From Flavobacterium hercynium (GTDB lineage: Bacteria; Bacteroidota; Bacteroidia; Flavobacteriales; Flavobacteriaceae): a stretch of DNA of 64,000 nucleotides. Made by a program: the position numbers and the translations under genes. The stretch covers positions 62,001 through 126,000 of the forward strand of contig NZ_MUGW01000016.1 of the NCBI RefSeq assembly GCF_002217285.1, in the 5' to 3' direction. Below are positions 1-8,869 of the stretch, piece after piece. Each line of letters opens with the position of its first letter. Position 1 is the stretch's first letter. Below the pieces are notes generated by a model. That model was not told the DNA's origin. It ran no database searches and worked only from the letters and a program-made list of their open reading frames with translations.

Positions 1-22
1 ATATTTTAAATTAATAAAGTTT

Positions 23-1600
23 TTATTGGAATTCCGGTAAAAGGAATCCTTTTGAAATTTCTCTAAAATTTGAAATTTCTCTTGTTACCCAAGCCTCGTC
101 ATGTCCAAGTTCTTTCGCGATCAAGCGCGCTACTTTTTCAGAAGATTGAATTGCGGCTCTGGCATCTAGAAACAATAAACGAACACGTCTTGCTAAAACA
201 TCGTCGACAGTTCTTGCCATTTCATGTCGTATTGCCCAAGCCACTTCGGCCATTGTAAATTCGTGGTCCGGGTGTACTTTTTCTCTTAATTCTGGTTCAC
301 TTAGTTGTAGTGCTACTATTTTAGGAATATCGGAACCGTATATGTATAAGTGATTTTCTCTGTCTAATGTATTCGTAACCTGGTTTCCGTGAATAGGAAG
401 GTGTTCTGTCACACATGTTCTTTTAGCTAATTTGCCTACACTAATTGCTTTGTCTATAATGTCTTCGGAAATTTTTCTATAAGTTGTCCATTTTCCTCCT
501 GTAATAGTGATTAGACCTGTTTCTGAAACTATAATTTTATGACTTCTTGAAACCTCTTTAGTGCTTTTTCCTTCTTCTTCAGGAGCAGCCAAAGGACGTA
601 AGCCTGCAAATACAGAAAGAACATCGGCTCTGGTTGGTTTTTTTGCTAAAAAGCGTTGTGCTGTTTCCAATACAAATTCTATTTCACTTTCTAATGCAAT
701 AGGTTCTAAGCTTTGTTTCTTGATTAAAGTATCTGTTGTTCCTACTACAATTCTGTTATGCCACGGCACAGCAAACAAAACTCTTCCATCGCTTGTTTTA
801 GGAATCATTAAAGCGTGATCACTTGGTAAAAATGATCGGTCAAACACAAGGTGAATTCCTTGGCTTGGAACAATATATTTTTTATAAACTTTATCGTTTA
901 GTTTCATGATGGCATTGGTAAAAACTCCCGTAGCATTAATGATCGCTGAACCCTTTATTTCGTGTAGTTCGCCAGTTTCCTGATCCAATACCTGCACACC
1001 AATAACCTGGTTTTTGTCGTCTTTTAATAAATTGACAACTTTTGCATAGTTCAAAAGACAAGCGCCTTTTTCTACTGCTGTTTGAGCAATATTTATAGCC
1101 AAACGAGAATCATCAAACTGACCGTCATGGTAAATAACACCACTTACTAATCCTTTTTCTTCAACGGTAGGAAGCATTTCAATCGTTTTCTTTTTTGAGA
1201 TGTATTTTGAACGCCCTAGACTTAAACGTCCTGCAAGCCAATCGTAAATAGTTAATCCGATAGTGTAAAAGGAACCTCCCCACCAATTATAGTTTGGGAT
1301 TACAAAAGATTGGTTTTTAACTAAATGTCCTGCATTTTGCGCCATTAAACCTCTTTCTTTCAATGCCTCTCTTACTAAATGTACATCTCCTTGTTCAAGG
1401 TATCGAACACCGCCGTGTACTAATTTGGTACTTCTGCTTGAAGTTCCTTTAGCAAAATCAACCGCCTCAATAAGAATCGTTTTGTAACCTCGGCTGGCAG
1501 CATCAAGAGCAGTTCCAAGACCGCTTGCTCCACCACCAATTACAATCACATCCCATTTAGGAGTATTTTTTAGTTTCGATAATTGTTCTGAATGTTTCAT
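23..1600 (-). CDS. glpD: Aerobic glycerol-3-phosphate dehydrogenase (FAD-dependent)
   Basis: 525 aa, the usual length for GlpD. It oxidises sn-glycerol 3-phosphate to dihydroxyacetone phosphate and passes electrons to the quinone pool at the inner membrane face. The N-terminus carries the Rossmann FAD-binding motif GGGASGLG at about residues 22-29, followed by the GTSSRSTKLVHGG block typical of GlpD. The C-terminal domain contains the HEMARTVDDVLARRVRLLFL segment characteristic of the family. It is divergent from a DeoR-type regulator at 1756, which fits control by glycerol 3-phosphate. A promoter-like TTG-N17-TATCTTTG reads toward it at 1648-1675 (minus strand). No glpK or glpF is visible; the stop codon lies 23 bases from the window edge, so they could be just outside. 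Confidence 0.95.
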   Translation of the reverse strand: MKHSEQLSKLKNTPKWDVIVIGGGASGLGTALDAASRGYKTILIEAVDFAKGTSSRSTKLVHGGVRYLEQGDVHLVREALKERGLMAQNAGHLVKNQSFVIPNYNWWGGSFYTIGLTIYDWLAGRLSLGRSKYISKKKTIEMLPTVEEKGLVSGVIYHDGQFDDSRLAINIAQTAVEKGACLLNYAKVVNLLKDDKNQVIGVQVLDQETGELHEIKGSAIINATGVFTNAIMKLNDKVYKKYIVPSQGIHLVFDRSFLPSDHALMIPKTSDGRVLFAVPWHNRIVVGTTDTLIKKQSLEPIALESEIEFVLETAQRFLAKKPTRADVLSVFAGLRPLAAPEEEGKSTKEVSRSHKIIVSETGLITITGGKWTTYRKISEDIIDKAISVGKLAKRTCVTEHLPIHGNQVTNTLDRENHLYIYGSDIPKIVALQLSEPELREKVHPDHEFTMAEVAWAIRHEMARTVDDVLARRVRLLFLDARAAIQSSEKVARLIAKELGHDEAWVTREISNFREISKGFLLPEFQ

Positions 1601-1647
1601 ATTGTTTCGTTTTGTAGATATTTTTGTAAGTATTCATATTTGTTTTA

Positions 1648-1675
1648 CAAAGATAGCGTAACATAACACAATCAA
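1648..1675 (-). promoter_or_regulatory. Promoter for glpD
   Basis: On the minus strand TATCTTTG (1648-1655) fits the Bacteroidetes -7 consensus TAnnTTTG, with a TTG 17 bp upstream (1673-1675). It lies about 50 bp before the glpD start. Confidence 0.6.
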
Positions 1676-1695
1676 AATAACAGATTAGGACATAA

Positions 1696-1724
1696 TTGCA
1701 TTTGCCTTATTTGTCATATCTTTA
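1696..1724 (+). promoter_or_regulatory. Promoter for the DeoR-family gene
   Basis: TTG at 1696-1698, then 18 bp, then TATCTTTA at 1717-1724 (one mismatch to TAnnTTTG), 32 bp before the ATG at 1756. It is back to back with the glpD promoter, so one operator could control both. Confidence 0.5.
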
Positions 1725-1755
1725 CAATTCGAACTGAGTTAAATATGTAGATAAG

Positions 1756-2526
1756 ATGGTGATTATTAATAAAAGACAAAAAGATATACTTAAAGAAATT
1801 GAAGAAAATGGGTTTGTTACTGTTGCAGATTTATGTGAAATGCATAATGTTTCAACCGTAACAATACGAAAGGATTTAAATTTTTTAGAAAATGAAAAAC
1901 TTTTGCACCGTACTCATGGAGGAGCTAGTAAAAAGCCGATTTATGCTTTCGAAAGAAATGTAAATGATAAGGAAGGGCTGCAGGTTGAACAAAAGAAACA
2001 AATAGCTAAAGAAGCATTAAATTATATTGACAACTTTGATTACATTATTTTAGGTTCAGGATCTAATGTGTATTATTTGGCTCAGATTATCTCAGGATTC
2101 GAAAAGCTAACGGTCGTTACGCCTGCTTTAAAAGTGTCATTAGAATTAAGCAAAGAAGTAAATGTAGATACAATACAATTAGGAGGTGATCTTCGAAAAA
2201 GTTCTAATTCAGTTGTTGGACCAATCGCTGAATTAACGCTAAGTCAATTTTCCTGTAATAAAGTATTCTTAGGCGCAGATGGACTTCATCTTGATTTTGG
2301 ACTGAGTACTTCAAATGCTTTAGAAGCACATTTGAATAAAACGATGATTGATGTAGCAGAAAAAATTATTGTGCTGGTAGATTCTACAAAAATGAATGTA
2401 AGAGGATTTGGAAAGATCTGTAATTTGGATATGATCGATGTCCTTATTACGGACGATGGTATTACTACTGAAACCAAAACGAAACTTGAAGAATTGGGAA
2501 TAGATGTAGTTATTGCTGCTAATTAG
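1756..2526 (+). CDS. DeoR/GlpR-family transcriptional regulator
   Basis: 256 aa with the standard DeoR layout. An N-terminal winged HTH (about residues 6-60) includes VADLCEMHNVSTVTIRKDLN and LLHRTHGGA. The C-terminal sugar-phosphate sensor domain contains ILGSGSNVYYLAQ and the late KVFLGADG and VLVDSTKMN motifs of the family (about 80-235). Members are repressors released by a phosphorylated sugar or polyol. The divergent position next to glpD suggests the ligand is glycerol 3-phosphate and the role that of GlpR; this is inferred from position only. The gene ends inside an 8-bp tandem repeat and is followed by a strong hairpin terminator at 2594-2628. Confidence 0.88.
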   Translation: MVIINKRQKDILKEIEENGFVTVADLCEMHNVSTVTIRKDLNFLENEKLLHRTHGGASKKPIYAFERNVNDKEGLQVEQKKQIAKEALNYIDNFDYIILGSGSNVYYLAQIISGFEKLTVVTPALKVSLELSKEVNVDTIQLGGDLRKSSNSVVGPIAELTLSQFSCNKVFLGADGLHLDFGLSTSNALEAHLNKTMIDVAEKIIVLVDSTKMNVRGFGKICNLDMIDVLITDDGITTETKTKLEELGIDVVIAAN

Positions 2527-2568
2527 ATAGTTAGATAGTTAGATAGTTAGTTAGATAGTTAGATATTG
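2525..2568 (+). repeat. 8-bp tandem repeat (AGATAGTT)n
   Basis: About five units of AGATAGTT, one interrupted by an extra AGTT, starting at the stop codon of the DeoR gene. Similar octamer arrays occur elsewhere in the window (63250-63281). Confidence 0.85.
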
Positions 2569-2593
2569 TAGGCCTTAATATACTAATAAAAAT

Positions 2594-2630
2594 AAACCCG
2601 ACAAAGTTTTTTAAATCTTGTCGGGTTTGG
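2594..2630. terminator. Hairpin terminator between convergent genes
   Basis: Perfect 11-bp arms AAACCCGACAA (2594-2604) and TTGTCGGGTTT (2618-2628). It lies between the DeoR gene (+) and the YeeE operon (-) and can serve both. Confidence 0.85.
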
Positions 2631-2653
2631 TATTTTATAAGGGCACTAAATAT

Positions 2654-3133
2654 TTAGTGAGGTAATTTGTCTTTTATGAAACCATAAAACCAGGTTCCTA
2701 AAATGGCGCTTAACAGCGTAACAGCAATTACCGTAACTCCTGTTCCTATTTGAGCAAAAAGAGGGCCTGGACAAGCACCTGTAATCGCCCAGCCGAAACC
2801 AAACAATAATCCGCCGTAAATTTGTCCTTTGCTAAAAGTCTTAGGCTGAATTTCTATTTTTTCACCTTGAATTGTTTTAATGTCAAATTTCTTAATTAGC
2901 CAAACGGAAATAATTCCAACCATAACAGCGCTTCCTATTACACCATACATAAAGAAAGACTGCAACTGAAACATTTCCTGAATACGGTACCAGCTAATTA
3001 TCTCTGCTTTTACGAATACAATTCCAAAAGCAATTCCCACCACAAGATATTTTAAGTTCGAGAATCCGGTATCTTTAATTTGACTTCCGTTAATTCCTTC
3101 CGTATCTGAATTTTTATTTTCTAAGTTATTCAT
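2654..3133 (-). CDS. YeeE/YedE-family membrane protein (half-size, partner 2)
   Basis: 159 aa with about four hydrophobic segments. The motif GACPGPLFAQIG near the C-terminus carries the conserved cysteine of the YeeE/YedE (sulfur transport) family. Full-length YeeE has about twice as many helices. In many Bacteroidetes and Proteobacteria the family is split into two adjacent half-size genes, as here with 3144-3713. The pair is expected to move reduced sulfur (thiosulfate or sulfide-level species) across the inner membrane. It is the last gene of an operon that starts with the CstB-like gene at 5159; the gap to the upstream gene is 10 bp. The hydrophilic N-terminus of about 25 residues is not part of the conserved core. 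Confidence 0.88.
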   Translation of the reverse strand: MNNLENKNSDTEGINGSQIKDTGFSNLKYLVVGIAFGIVFVKAEIISWYRIQEMFQLQSFFMYGVIGSAVMVGIISVWLIKKFDIKTIQGEKIEIQPKTFSKGQIYGGLLFGFGWAITGACPGPLFAQIGTGVTVIAVTLLSAILGTWFYGFIKDKLPH

Positions 3134-3143
3134 TTTGATATTT

Positions 3144-3713
3144 TTAAAGTGAAAGAATATAAGGTAAAATTAAATTAGCCATGATAAAACCGCCAATCAT
3201 AAAACAGATTGTCGCTACCAAAGAAGGCCATTGCAGATTTGAAATTCCCATAATAGCGTGACCGCTAGTGCAGCCTCCCGCATAACGAGTTCCAAAACCA
3301 ACAAGAAATCCACCAACTACAATCATAATAAAACCACGAAGTGTAAATAAGCTTTCCCACGAGAATAAATCTTTTGGTACTAATCCGGAATGATCTGTAA
3401 TGCCATAAGTTGCCAATTGTGCAGAAAGCTCCGGTGTAATTACAACCGGATTAGGATTCGATAACAGGTAAGTGGCAATAACACCGCCAAGAAAAATTCC
3501 CAGAACAAAAAACAAATTCCAGCTTTCTTTTTTCCAGTCGTATTTAAAGAAAGAAATGTTTGCAGGAATACACATCGCGCAAATATGACGTAATGAAGAG
3601 CTAATCCCGAATGATTTATTTCCAATTATCAATAAAATAGGAACAGTTAATCCAATTAGCGGACCTGAAACATACCAAGGCCAAGGTTCTTTTAGAATTT
3701 CTATTATATTCAT
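3144..3713 (-). CDS. YeeE/YedE-family membrane protein (half-size, partner 1)
   Basis: 189 aa with about five hydrophobic segments. It has the family motif GFGTRYAGGCTSGHAIMG with the conserved Cys that in YeeE relays sulfur species, and MCIPANISF earlier in the chain. It pairs with the 159-aa gene just downstream, and both follow the CstB-like gene on the same strand with 27 bp between. The likely job is import or export of reduced sulfur feeding the rhodanese/dioxygenase. Family assignment is firm; the substrate is inferred from YeeE biochemistry and context. Confidence 0.9.
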   Translation of the reverse strand: MNIIEILKEPWPWYVSGPLIGLTVPILLIIGNKSFGISSSLRHICAMCIPANISFFKYDWKKESWNLFFVLGIFLGGVIATYLLSNPNPVVITPELSAQLATYGITDHSGLVPKDLFSWESLFTLRGFIMIVVGGFLVGFGTRYAGGCTSGHAIMGISNLQWPSLVATICFMIGGFIMANLILPYILSL

Positions 3714-3740
3714 TTTTAGTTTAAAAATTTACGTTCAATA

Positions 3741-5159
3741 TTATACTTTCAAAACTTTACTCTGACAAATAAAATCAGATTTTGGAACAGCCGTTTTTGC
3801 AATAGCCCCAAAACCGCCATCAATTTCTGTAAAGTTTCTAAAACCACGAGCTTGCAAAATAGAAGCTGCAATCATACTTCTGTATCCACCTGCGCAATGT
3901 AGGTAAAAATGTTCATTCGTATCGATATCTTTAACCCAGTCATTTATAAAAGCTAAAGGTTTATTGTAAGCATCATCAATATGTTCAGCGCTGTATTCTG
4001 TTTCTTTACGAATATCGATTACTTTATCTTTTTCGATCTCGAATTCTTCAGCAAATTTTTCAGCCGAAATTCGGTTTACGGTATCCACTTCAAAACCAGC
4101 TTTCTCCCAAGCATCAAAACCTCCTTCAAGATGTCCAATAATAGCGTCGAAACCAACGCGGCTTAAACGTGTTACAGTTTCCTCTTCCAAACCAGTTTCA
4201 GTAACCAGTATAATAGGCTGCTTTACATCAGCAATCAATGTTCCAACCCAGGGAGCAAAATCTCCGTTTATTCCAATATTGATCGATTGTGGGATAAAAC
4301 CTTTGTAAAAATCGCTGCTTTTTCTAGTATCTAAAATCAAGGCGTCAGTTTCCTCAGCAATAGCTTCAAATTCTTTAACATCAATGGCTTTCATTCCGTT
4401 ATGTAAAACCGTTTCAAAGCTTTCATAGCCTTTCTTGTTCATAGCAACATTCATACTGAAATAAGCAGGAGGAGGCAATAAACCATCGGTTACTTCCGTA
4501 ATAAATTCTTCTTCTGTCATATTAGCTCGCAAAGCATAATTCGTAGCTTTTTGATTTCCAATTGTCGAAACCGTTTCTTTACTCATGTTTTTTCCGCAAG
4601 CACTTCCGGCACCATGCGCAGGATATACGATAACATCGTCTGCCAAAGTCATAATTTTATCTCGCAACGAGTGAAACAAAATTCCAGCTAATTGATCCTG
4701 GGTCATACCCGCTGCTTTTTGTGCCAGGTCAGGACGACCAACATCACCAATAAATAAAGTATCCCCAGAGAAAATGGCGTGATCTTTTCCGTTTTCGTCA
4801 ATTAGTAAAAAAGTCGTGCTTTCCATTGTGTGTCCAGGAGTATGCAATACTTTTATAGTAACTTTTCCAACCTTAAACTCTTGTCCGTCTTTTGCAGAAA
4901 TGCAATCAAATTCACAGGTTGCATTTGGTCCGTAAACAATAGAAGCGCTGGTTTCTTTACTTAAATCAACATGACCAGAAACGAAATCAGCGTGAAAATG
5001 CGTTTCAAAAATATATTTTAAAGTAACATTGTCGCGTTTCAAACGATCCAAATACGGTTGTGTTTCTCTTAACGGATCTATAATGGCAGCTTCGCCATCT
5101 GAGGTGATATAGTAAGCACCTTGCGCTAAGCATCCGGTGTATATTTGTTCTATTTTCAT
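3741..5159 (-). CDS. CstB-like persulfide dioxygenase-sulfurtransferase (MBL + two rhodanese domains)
   Basis: 472 aa, three domains. Residues about 1-245 are a metallo-beta-lactamase fold with metal-ligand motifs ETHFHADFVSGH, LHTPGHT, FSGDTLFIGDVGRPDL and YPAHG. Residues about 260-360 are a rhodanese-like domain without a catalytic Cys (ILVTETGLEEE sits in the loop position). Residues about 370-470 are an active-type rhodanese with HCAGGYRS (Cys422). MBL plus pseudo-rhodanese plus rhodanese is the CstB arrangement, which oxidises persulfides to thiosulfate and clears excess sulfide. It leads an operon with the two YeeE halves. A CRP/FNR-like palindrome and a TATCTTTG -7 box lie upstream. 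It should act in the cytoplasm as no signal peptide is seen. Architecture is seen; the precise reaction is inferred. Confidence 0.9.
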   Translation of the reverse strand: MKIEQIYTGCLAQGAYYITSDGEAAIIDPLRETQPYLDRLKRDNVTLKYIFETHFHADFVSGHVDLSKETSASIVYGPNATCEFDCISAKDGQEFKVGKVTIKVLHTPGHTMESTTFLLIDENGKDHAIFSGDTLFIGDVGRPDLAQKAAGMTQDQLAGILFHSLRDKIMTLADDVIVYPAHGAGSACGKNMSKETVSTIGNQKATNYALRANMTEEEFITEVTDGLLPPPAYFSMNVAMNKKGYESFETVLHNGMKAIDVKEFEAIAEETDALILDTRKSSDFYKGFIPQSINIGINGDFAPWVGTLIADVKQPIILVTETGLEEETVTRLSRVGFDAIIGHLEGGFDAWEKAGFEVDTVNRISAEKFAEEFEIEKDKVIDIRKETEYSAEHIDDAYNKPLAFINDWVKDIDTNEHFYLHCAGGYRSMIAASILQARGFRNFTEIDGGFGAIAKTAVPKSDFICQSKVLKV

Positions 5160-5187
5160 GGTATTATAATATAAAAATGATGGGTTA

Positions 5188-5231
5188 CAAAGATAACTTT
5201 GTTTTTAATTAAAATAGGTGACTATTGTTAC
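5188..5231 (-). promoter_or_regulatory. Promoter with CRP/FNR-like box for the sulfur operon
   Basis: On the minus strand the -7 element TATCTTTG occupies 5188-5195. Upstream, 5218-5231 reads GTAACAATAGTCAC, an imperfect palindrome of type GTRAY-N4-RTYAC like a CRP core site. Its centre is 33 bp from the centre of the -7 box, close to -40, where a class II Crp activator binds. The TauE promoter at 14874-14917 has the same layout. Confidence 0.6.
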
Positions 5232-5372
5232 AGAAATTAGGTTTTTGTGTAAATAAATATGGATTTCCTCATATAGGCTGTTATTAGTAGTTTTAAAGTT
5301 CGGCAATTACGAGTTATGTTTTAATTTTGCAGATGACGAATGTCAGTTAAACGAAAAAAAATAATTATTTGT

Positions 5373-5966
5373 ATGAATACACAAGACTTATTAGATCAGA
5401 TTGCTTTTATAAAAGAGATAGATAAAGTAAAATATATTCAGCGCAAAACGAAATTGTTTCAGAGCGACCGAAATGAAAATGATGCAGAACACAGCTGGCA
5501 TTTGGCATTGATGGCGATTGTCTTGGCAGAGCATTCAGATAAGTCAATAGATGTGCTGAAAGTAGTAAAGATGGTTTTGATTCATGATATTGTAGAAATA
5601 GATGCCGGAGATACCTTTATCTACGATTTGCAAAAGAGTCATGATAATGGTGACGAAGAACGAATAGCCGCTAATCGTATTTTTGGTTTACTTCCAAAAA
5701 AACAAGCAGAAGAAATGATTGTCATTTGGGAAGAATTCGAAGCAGGTGAAACACCGGAAGCAAAATTTGCAAGAGCCATGGACAGAATGGAACCTTTATT
5801 GCAAAATACCTCTAATAACGGAGGAACATGGCAGGAATTTGATGTAAAATACGAAAAGGTTTATGAAAAAAAGAGCGTTATAAAAGAAGGTTCTGCCATT
5901 TTGTGGCAATACGCCGAAGGATTATTGGAAGAAAGCGTAGCCAAAGGAATTTTAAAAAAGGAATAA
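5373..5966 (+). CDS. HD-domain phosphohydrolase, 5'-deoxynucleotidase (YfbR/HDDC2)-like
   Basis: 197 aa from the ATG at 5373. The open frame extends to an ATG at 5340, but that would leave almost no leader after the -7-like TAATTTTG at 5322-5329, so the second ATG is preferred. HD-family metal ligands are visible: AEHSWHLALMA, then LIHDIVEIDAGD, and a later ARAMDRMEPLL Asp. This order is that of the HD_3 (YfbR/HDDC2) group, which removes phosphate from deoxynucleoside 5'-monophosphates. There is no signal peptide, so it is cytosolic. It is a single gene; the next gene cydA has its own upstream -7 box. Substrate specificity cannot be read from sequence alone. Confidence 0.82.
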   Translation: MNTQDLLDQIAFIKEIDKVKYIQRKTKLFQSDRNENDAEHSWHLALMAIVLAEHSDKSIDVLKVVKMVLIHDIVEIDAGDTFIYDLQKSHDNGDEERIAANRIFGLLPKKQAEEMIVIWEEFEAGETPEAKFARAMDRMEPLLQNTSNNGGTWQEFDVKYEKVYEKKSVIKEGSAILWQYAEGLLEESVAKGILKKE

Positions 5967-6044
5967 GTTTAAAATTGTTGAAAAGTTTAACAAATATCAG
6001 GGGATAAACTTTTTTTTAAGGTAGTCATTTCGGGTTTTAATGGG

Positions 6045-6052
6045 TAAATTTG
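6045..6052 (+). promoter_or_regulatory. -7 element for cydAB
   Basis: TAAATTTG, a perfect TAnnTTTG, 26 bp before the cydA ATG. No good TTG was found at the usual -33 distance, so an activator may be needed. Confidence 0.45.
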
Positions 6053-6077
6053 TTGGACTTCATAAACAAATACCACT

Positions 6078-7421
6078 ATGGAAGAAATGCTTTTTTATGA
6101 CCGAATGCAATTCGCATTCACGATTACTTTTCACTACCTTTTTCCGCAACTTACAATGGGTCTTTCGCTGATCATTGTTTATTTCAAATGGAAATACCTA
6201 CGCACAAAAAACGATCAATACAATCATGCTACCCATTTCTGGATGAAAATCTTCGCCCTTAATTTTGCAATGGGCGTTGTAACCGGAATTCCAATGGAGT
6301 TTCAGTTTGGAACCAATTGGGCTAAATTCTCAGAACTAACAGGAGGTATCATTGGGCAAACCCTCGCAATGGAAGGAATGTTTTCCTTTTTCTTAGAATC
6401 TTCCTTTCTCGGCATATTTTTATTTGGAGAAAAAATTATAGGCCATAAATGGCACTTTGTCACCGGACTGCTTATTTGCATAGGTTCATGGGCAAGCGGC
6501 TACCTTATTATAGCAACACATTCTTGGATGCAAAATCCTGTTGGATACGAAATTCTTGAGAACGGAAAGTTTGTGCTAACCAATTTTAAAGCTCTGTTTC
6601 TTAACCCTTGGTTGTGGCCATCTTATTTGCACAATCAGGCAGCATCATTGGTGACCAGCTCTTTTGTAGTTGCCGGAATTGGAGCTTTCTATATTTTGAG
6701 CCAGAAGAACGTTTCGTTCGGGAAATTATTTTTGAAAACAGGCGTAATCTTCGGATTGATATCGAGTATTATTGTTGCTGTTCCAACTGGTGATTTACTC
6801 GCAAAAAATGTCGTCAAATACCAACCCGTAACTTTTGCAGCGATGGAAGGTATTTTTCATACCGAGAAAAAAGGTTCCGAAATTGTATTAATTGGTCAGC
6901 CCGATGTAAAAGATAAAAAACTCGATAATAAAATCGCCGTTCCCAATATTTTGAGTTTCCTTACTTATGGAAACTGGGAACAGGAAATAAAAGGTCTGGA
7001 TCAATTTGAAGAAGATATTCATCCAACCAATATCTCAGGCTTGTATTATGCTTATCATATTATGGTAGGACTTGGAACTGTATTTATAGGTCTAATGTTG
7101 TTATCTCTAGTTCAGTTACTACGAGGTAAGTTATTCGAAACCAAATGGATTTTGTGGTCACTGCTTTTCATGATGCCCTTTCCGTACATTGCCAACACCA
7201 CAGGCTGGTACACGGCAGAGTTGGGTAGACAGCCTTGGCTGGTGTATAATTTGCTGCGAACATCTGCAGGAGCTTCGCCAACCGTATCATCCGGAAACAC
7301 CTTGTTTACCTTACTTGGTTTTATAGGATTGTATCTTTTATTAGGAATGCTGTTCTTGCTTTTGATTGGAAAAATTATTCACAAAGGCCCACATAAAGAA
7401 GTTATAACAGAAAATATATAA
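6078..7421 (+). CDS. cydA: Cytochrome bd ubiquinol oxidase subunit I
   Basis: 447 aa, inner-membrane quinol oxidase subunit carrying all three hemes. It reduces O2 to water at high affinity and does not pump protons. The first helix carries MQFAFTITFHYLFPQLTMG with His19, the ligand seen in E. coli CydA. LHNQAASLVTSSFV provides the second heme His. TAELGRQPWLVY is the signature GRQPW segment near the C-terminus. At 447 aa it belongs to the short Q-loop type. cydB follows after 2 bp. No cydX-like small ORF follows cydB and no cydCD is in the window. Confidence 0.96.
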   Translation: MEEMLFYDRMQFAFTITFHYLFPQLTMGLSLIIVYFKWKYLRTKNDQYNHATHFWMKIFALNFAMGVVTGIPMEFQFGTNWAKFSELTGGIIGQTLAMEGMFSFFLESSFLGIFLFGEKIIGHKWHFVTGLLICIGSWASGYLIIATHSWMQNPVGYEILENGKFVLTNFKALFLNPWLWPSYLHNQAASLVTSSFVVAGIGAFYILSQKNVSFGKLFLKTGVIFGLISSIIVAVPTGDLLAKNVVKYQPVTFAAMEGIFHTEKKGSEIVLIGQPDVKDKKLDNKIAVPNILSFLTYGNWEQEIKGLDQFEEDIHPTNISGLYYAYHIMVGLGTVFIGLMLLSLVQLLRGKLFETKWILWSLLFMMPFPYIANTTGWYTAELGRQPWLVYNLLRTSAGASPTVSSGNTLFTLLGFIGLYLLLGMLFLLLIGKIIHKGPHKEVITENI

Positions 7422-7423
7422 GT

Positions 7424-8500
7424 ATGGAATTTTTTTGGTACGTAGTTTTAATGGGAATTCTGGCGGTTTATATTGTTTTAGACGGCTATGATTTTGGAGC
7501 AGGAATAATTCATTTGTTCTTTGCTAAAACAGAAAAAGATAAAAAAGCAATTACAAGCGCTATTGGTCCCTTTTGGGATGCCAACGAAGTGTGGATCATT
7601 GCTGCAGGAGGCGTTTTGTTCTTTGCTTTTCCAACATTGTATGCATCCTCATTTAGCGGTTTTTATCTGCCGTTGATTATGATTCTATGGCTTCTGATTT
7701 TCAGAGCAATTGGTCTGGAAATGCGCGGACAAGTACATCACCCAATGTGGGAATCCATTTGGGATAAAGCCTTTGGTATTGCAAGTTTACTTTTAGCATT
7801 GTTCTTCGGAATTGCTTTAGGAAACATTGTGCGTGGCGTTAATCTCGGAATGGTAACCAACGGCGTATCAACTCAGGAAGCACATTATTTCTTTTTGCCA
7901 TTATGGAATCCTACTTTCAGTCCACAAGCAAACGAATTAGGAATTATAGATTGGTTTACGCTTTTCCTTGGTGTCGTAAGTGTTGTAGCTTTAACGATTC
8001 ACGGGGCAAACTGGATTATTTTTAAAACTAATTCGTCACTAAACCCAAAACTAAAAAATGTAGTTTTCAAACTCAATATTGTGCTATTGGTTTTGGTTTG
8101 TATTTCGTTGCAAATCTGGCATTTTATCGAGCCAAAGCCATTTCATAATTTTGTAGAAAATCCTATTCTGTGGTTTTTTCCGCTTCTGACTTTTGTTGGA
8201 ATTGTAGGGTTGTTTAAAGTGCGTTCGTATCAAAAAGACGGTTTAGGATTTTTGTTTTCCACGCTGTTTTTGGTAGGCGGATTTGCTTCCACAGCCGTTT
8301 CAATCTTTCCAAATGTGTTGCCTTCTACCAATAAAGTAAATCCGTCATTGACCATTTATAACACAGCAGCAGGCGAATACGGATTAAACGCCGGAATGAG
8401 CTGGTTTTTTATCGCTTTGTTTTTGGTAATAGTTTATTTCATCGTTCAATATCGCGTTTTTAGTGGTAAAATGGATGACGTGGGTTATGGGGAACATTAG
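7424..8500 (+). CDS. cydB: Cytochrome bd ubiquinol oxidase subunit II
   Basis: 358 aa, about nine hydrophobic segments. The N-terminal YVVLMGILAVYIVLDGYDFG and the FWDANEVWIIAAGG segment are hallmarks of CydB. It pairs with CydA and stabilises the oxidase in the inner membrane. Two bases separate it from cydA, so the two are one transcript. A hairpin terminator is at 8637-8665, after an 85-bp repeated element. Confidence 0.95.
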   Translation: MEFFWYVVLMGILAVYIVLDGYDFGAGIIHLFFAKTEKDKKAITSAIGPFWDANEVWIIAAGGVLFFAFPTLYASSFSGFYLPLIMILWLLIFRAIGLEMRGQVHHPMWESIWDKAFGIASLLLALFFGIALGNIVRGVNLGMVTNGVSTQEAHYFFLPLWNPTFSPQANELGIIDWFTLFLGVVSVVALTIHGANWIIFKTNSSLNPKLKNVVFKLNIVLLVLVCISLQIWHFIEPKPFHNFVENPILWFFPLLTFVGIVGLFKVRSYQKDGLGFLFSTLFLVGGFASTAVSIFPNVLPSTNKVNPSLTIYNTAAGEYGLNAGMSWFFIALFLVIVYFIVQYRVFSGKMDDVGYGEH

Positions 8501-8520
8501 TTTTACTATTTCTGGTTTTT

Positions 8521-8605
8521 GGGCGTTACCTCCGGCCGGGCTATCCGCTATATCTTTTTGTTTTTAAAGAAAAAACAAAAAGGATACCGCTTCTATCCCT
8601 AACGC
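8521..8605 (+). repeat. 85-bp REP-like element, copy A
   Basis: The element runs from GGGCGTTACC to TATCCCTAACGC, with an A/T-rich inner hairpin (CTTTTTG ... CAAAAAG). Copy B at 13828-13912 is its reverse complement with only about 4 differences in 85 bases. It is a non-coding interspersed element. Confidence 0.85.
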
Positions 8606-8636
8606 GAAGTTTAGAAGATTTAATATTTTTTTAGAT

Positions 8637-8665
8637 AAAAGAGGCTGTTGAAATAGCCTCTTTTT
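8637..8665 (+). terminator. Terminator downstream of cydAB
   Basis: GAGGCT (8641-8646) pairs with AGCCTC (8655-8660), preceded by an A-run and followed by TTTTT. The remaining 8666-8869 holds no supported gene. Confidence 0.75.
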
Positions 8666-8869
8666 CTGTTTTTTATTTAGAGTTTTTGTGCATAAGCAGA
8701 GACTTTCGAGTTTTTTTCCTATCTTAAGCTTATTGTTTGTCAGAAATGACAAGATTGAGGTTGCTTTACTTTTAATAAAACGTGGAAGAAGCGGATTCAC
8801 TATTCACAGATTTACACGGATTGTTATCTAGTACGAGCAAAGGAATAAATAAGACTAATAAATGCTTTT

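Noticed and set aside
3741..5159. Loss of metal binding in the MBL domain because HxHxDF replaces HxHxDH
   Set aside because: As I recall, CstB/Blh-type persulfide dioxygenases commonly have Phe at this place and use a mononuclear iron site; other ligands are intact.
8564..8800. 78-codon open frame on the minus strand
   Set aside because: It overlaps the 85-bp element and the cydAB terminator and has no protein-like pattern; a chance ORF.
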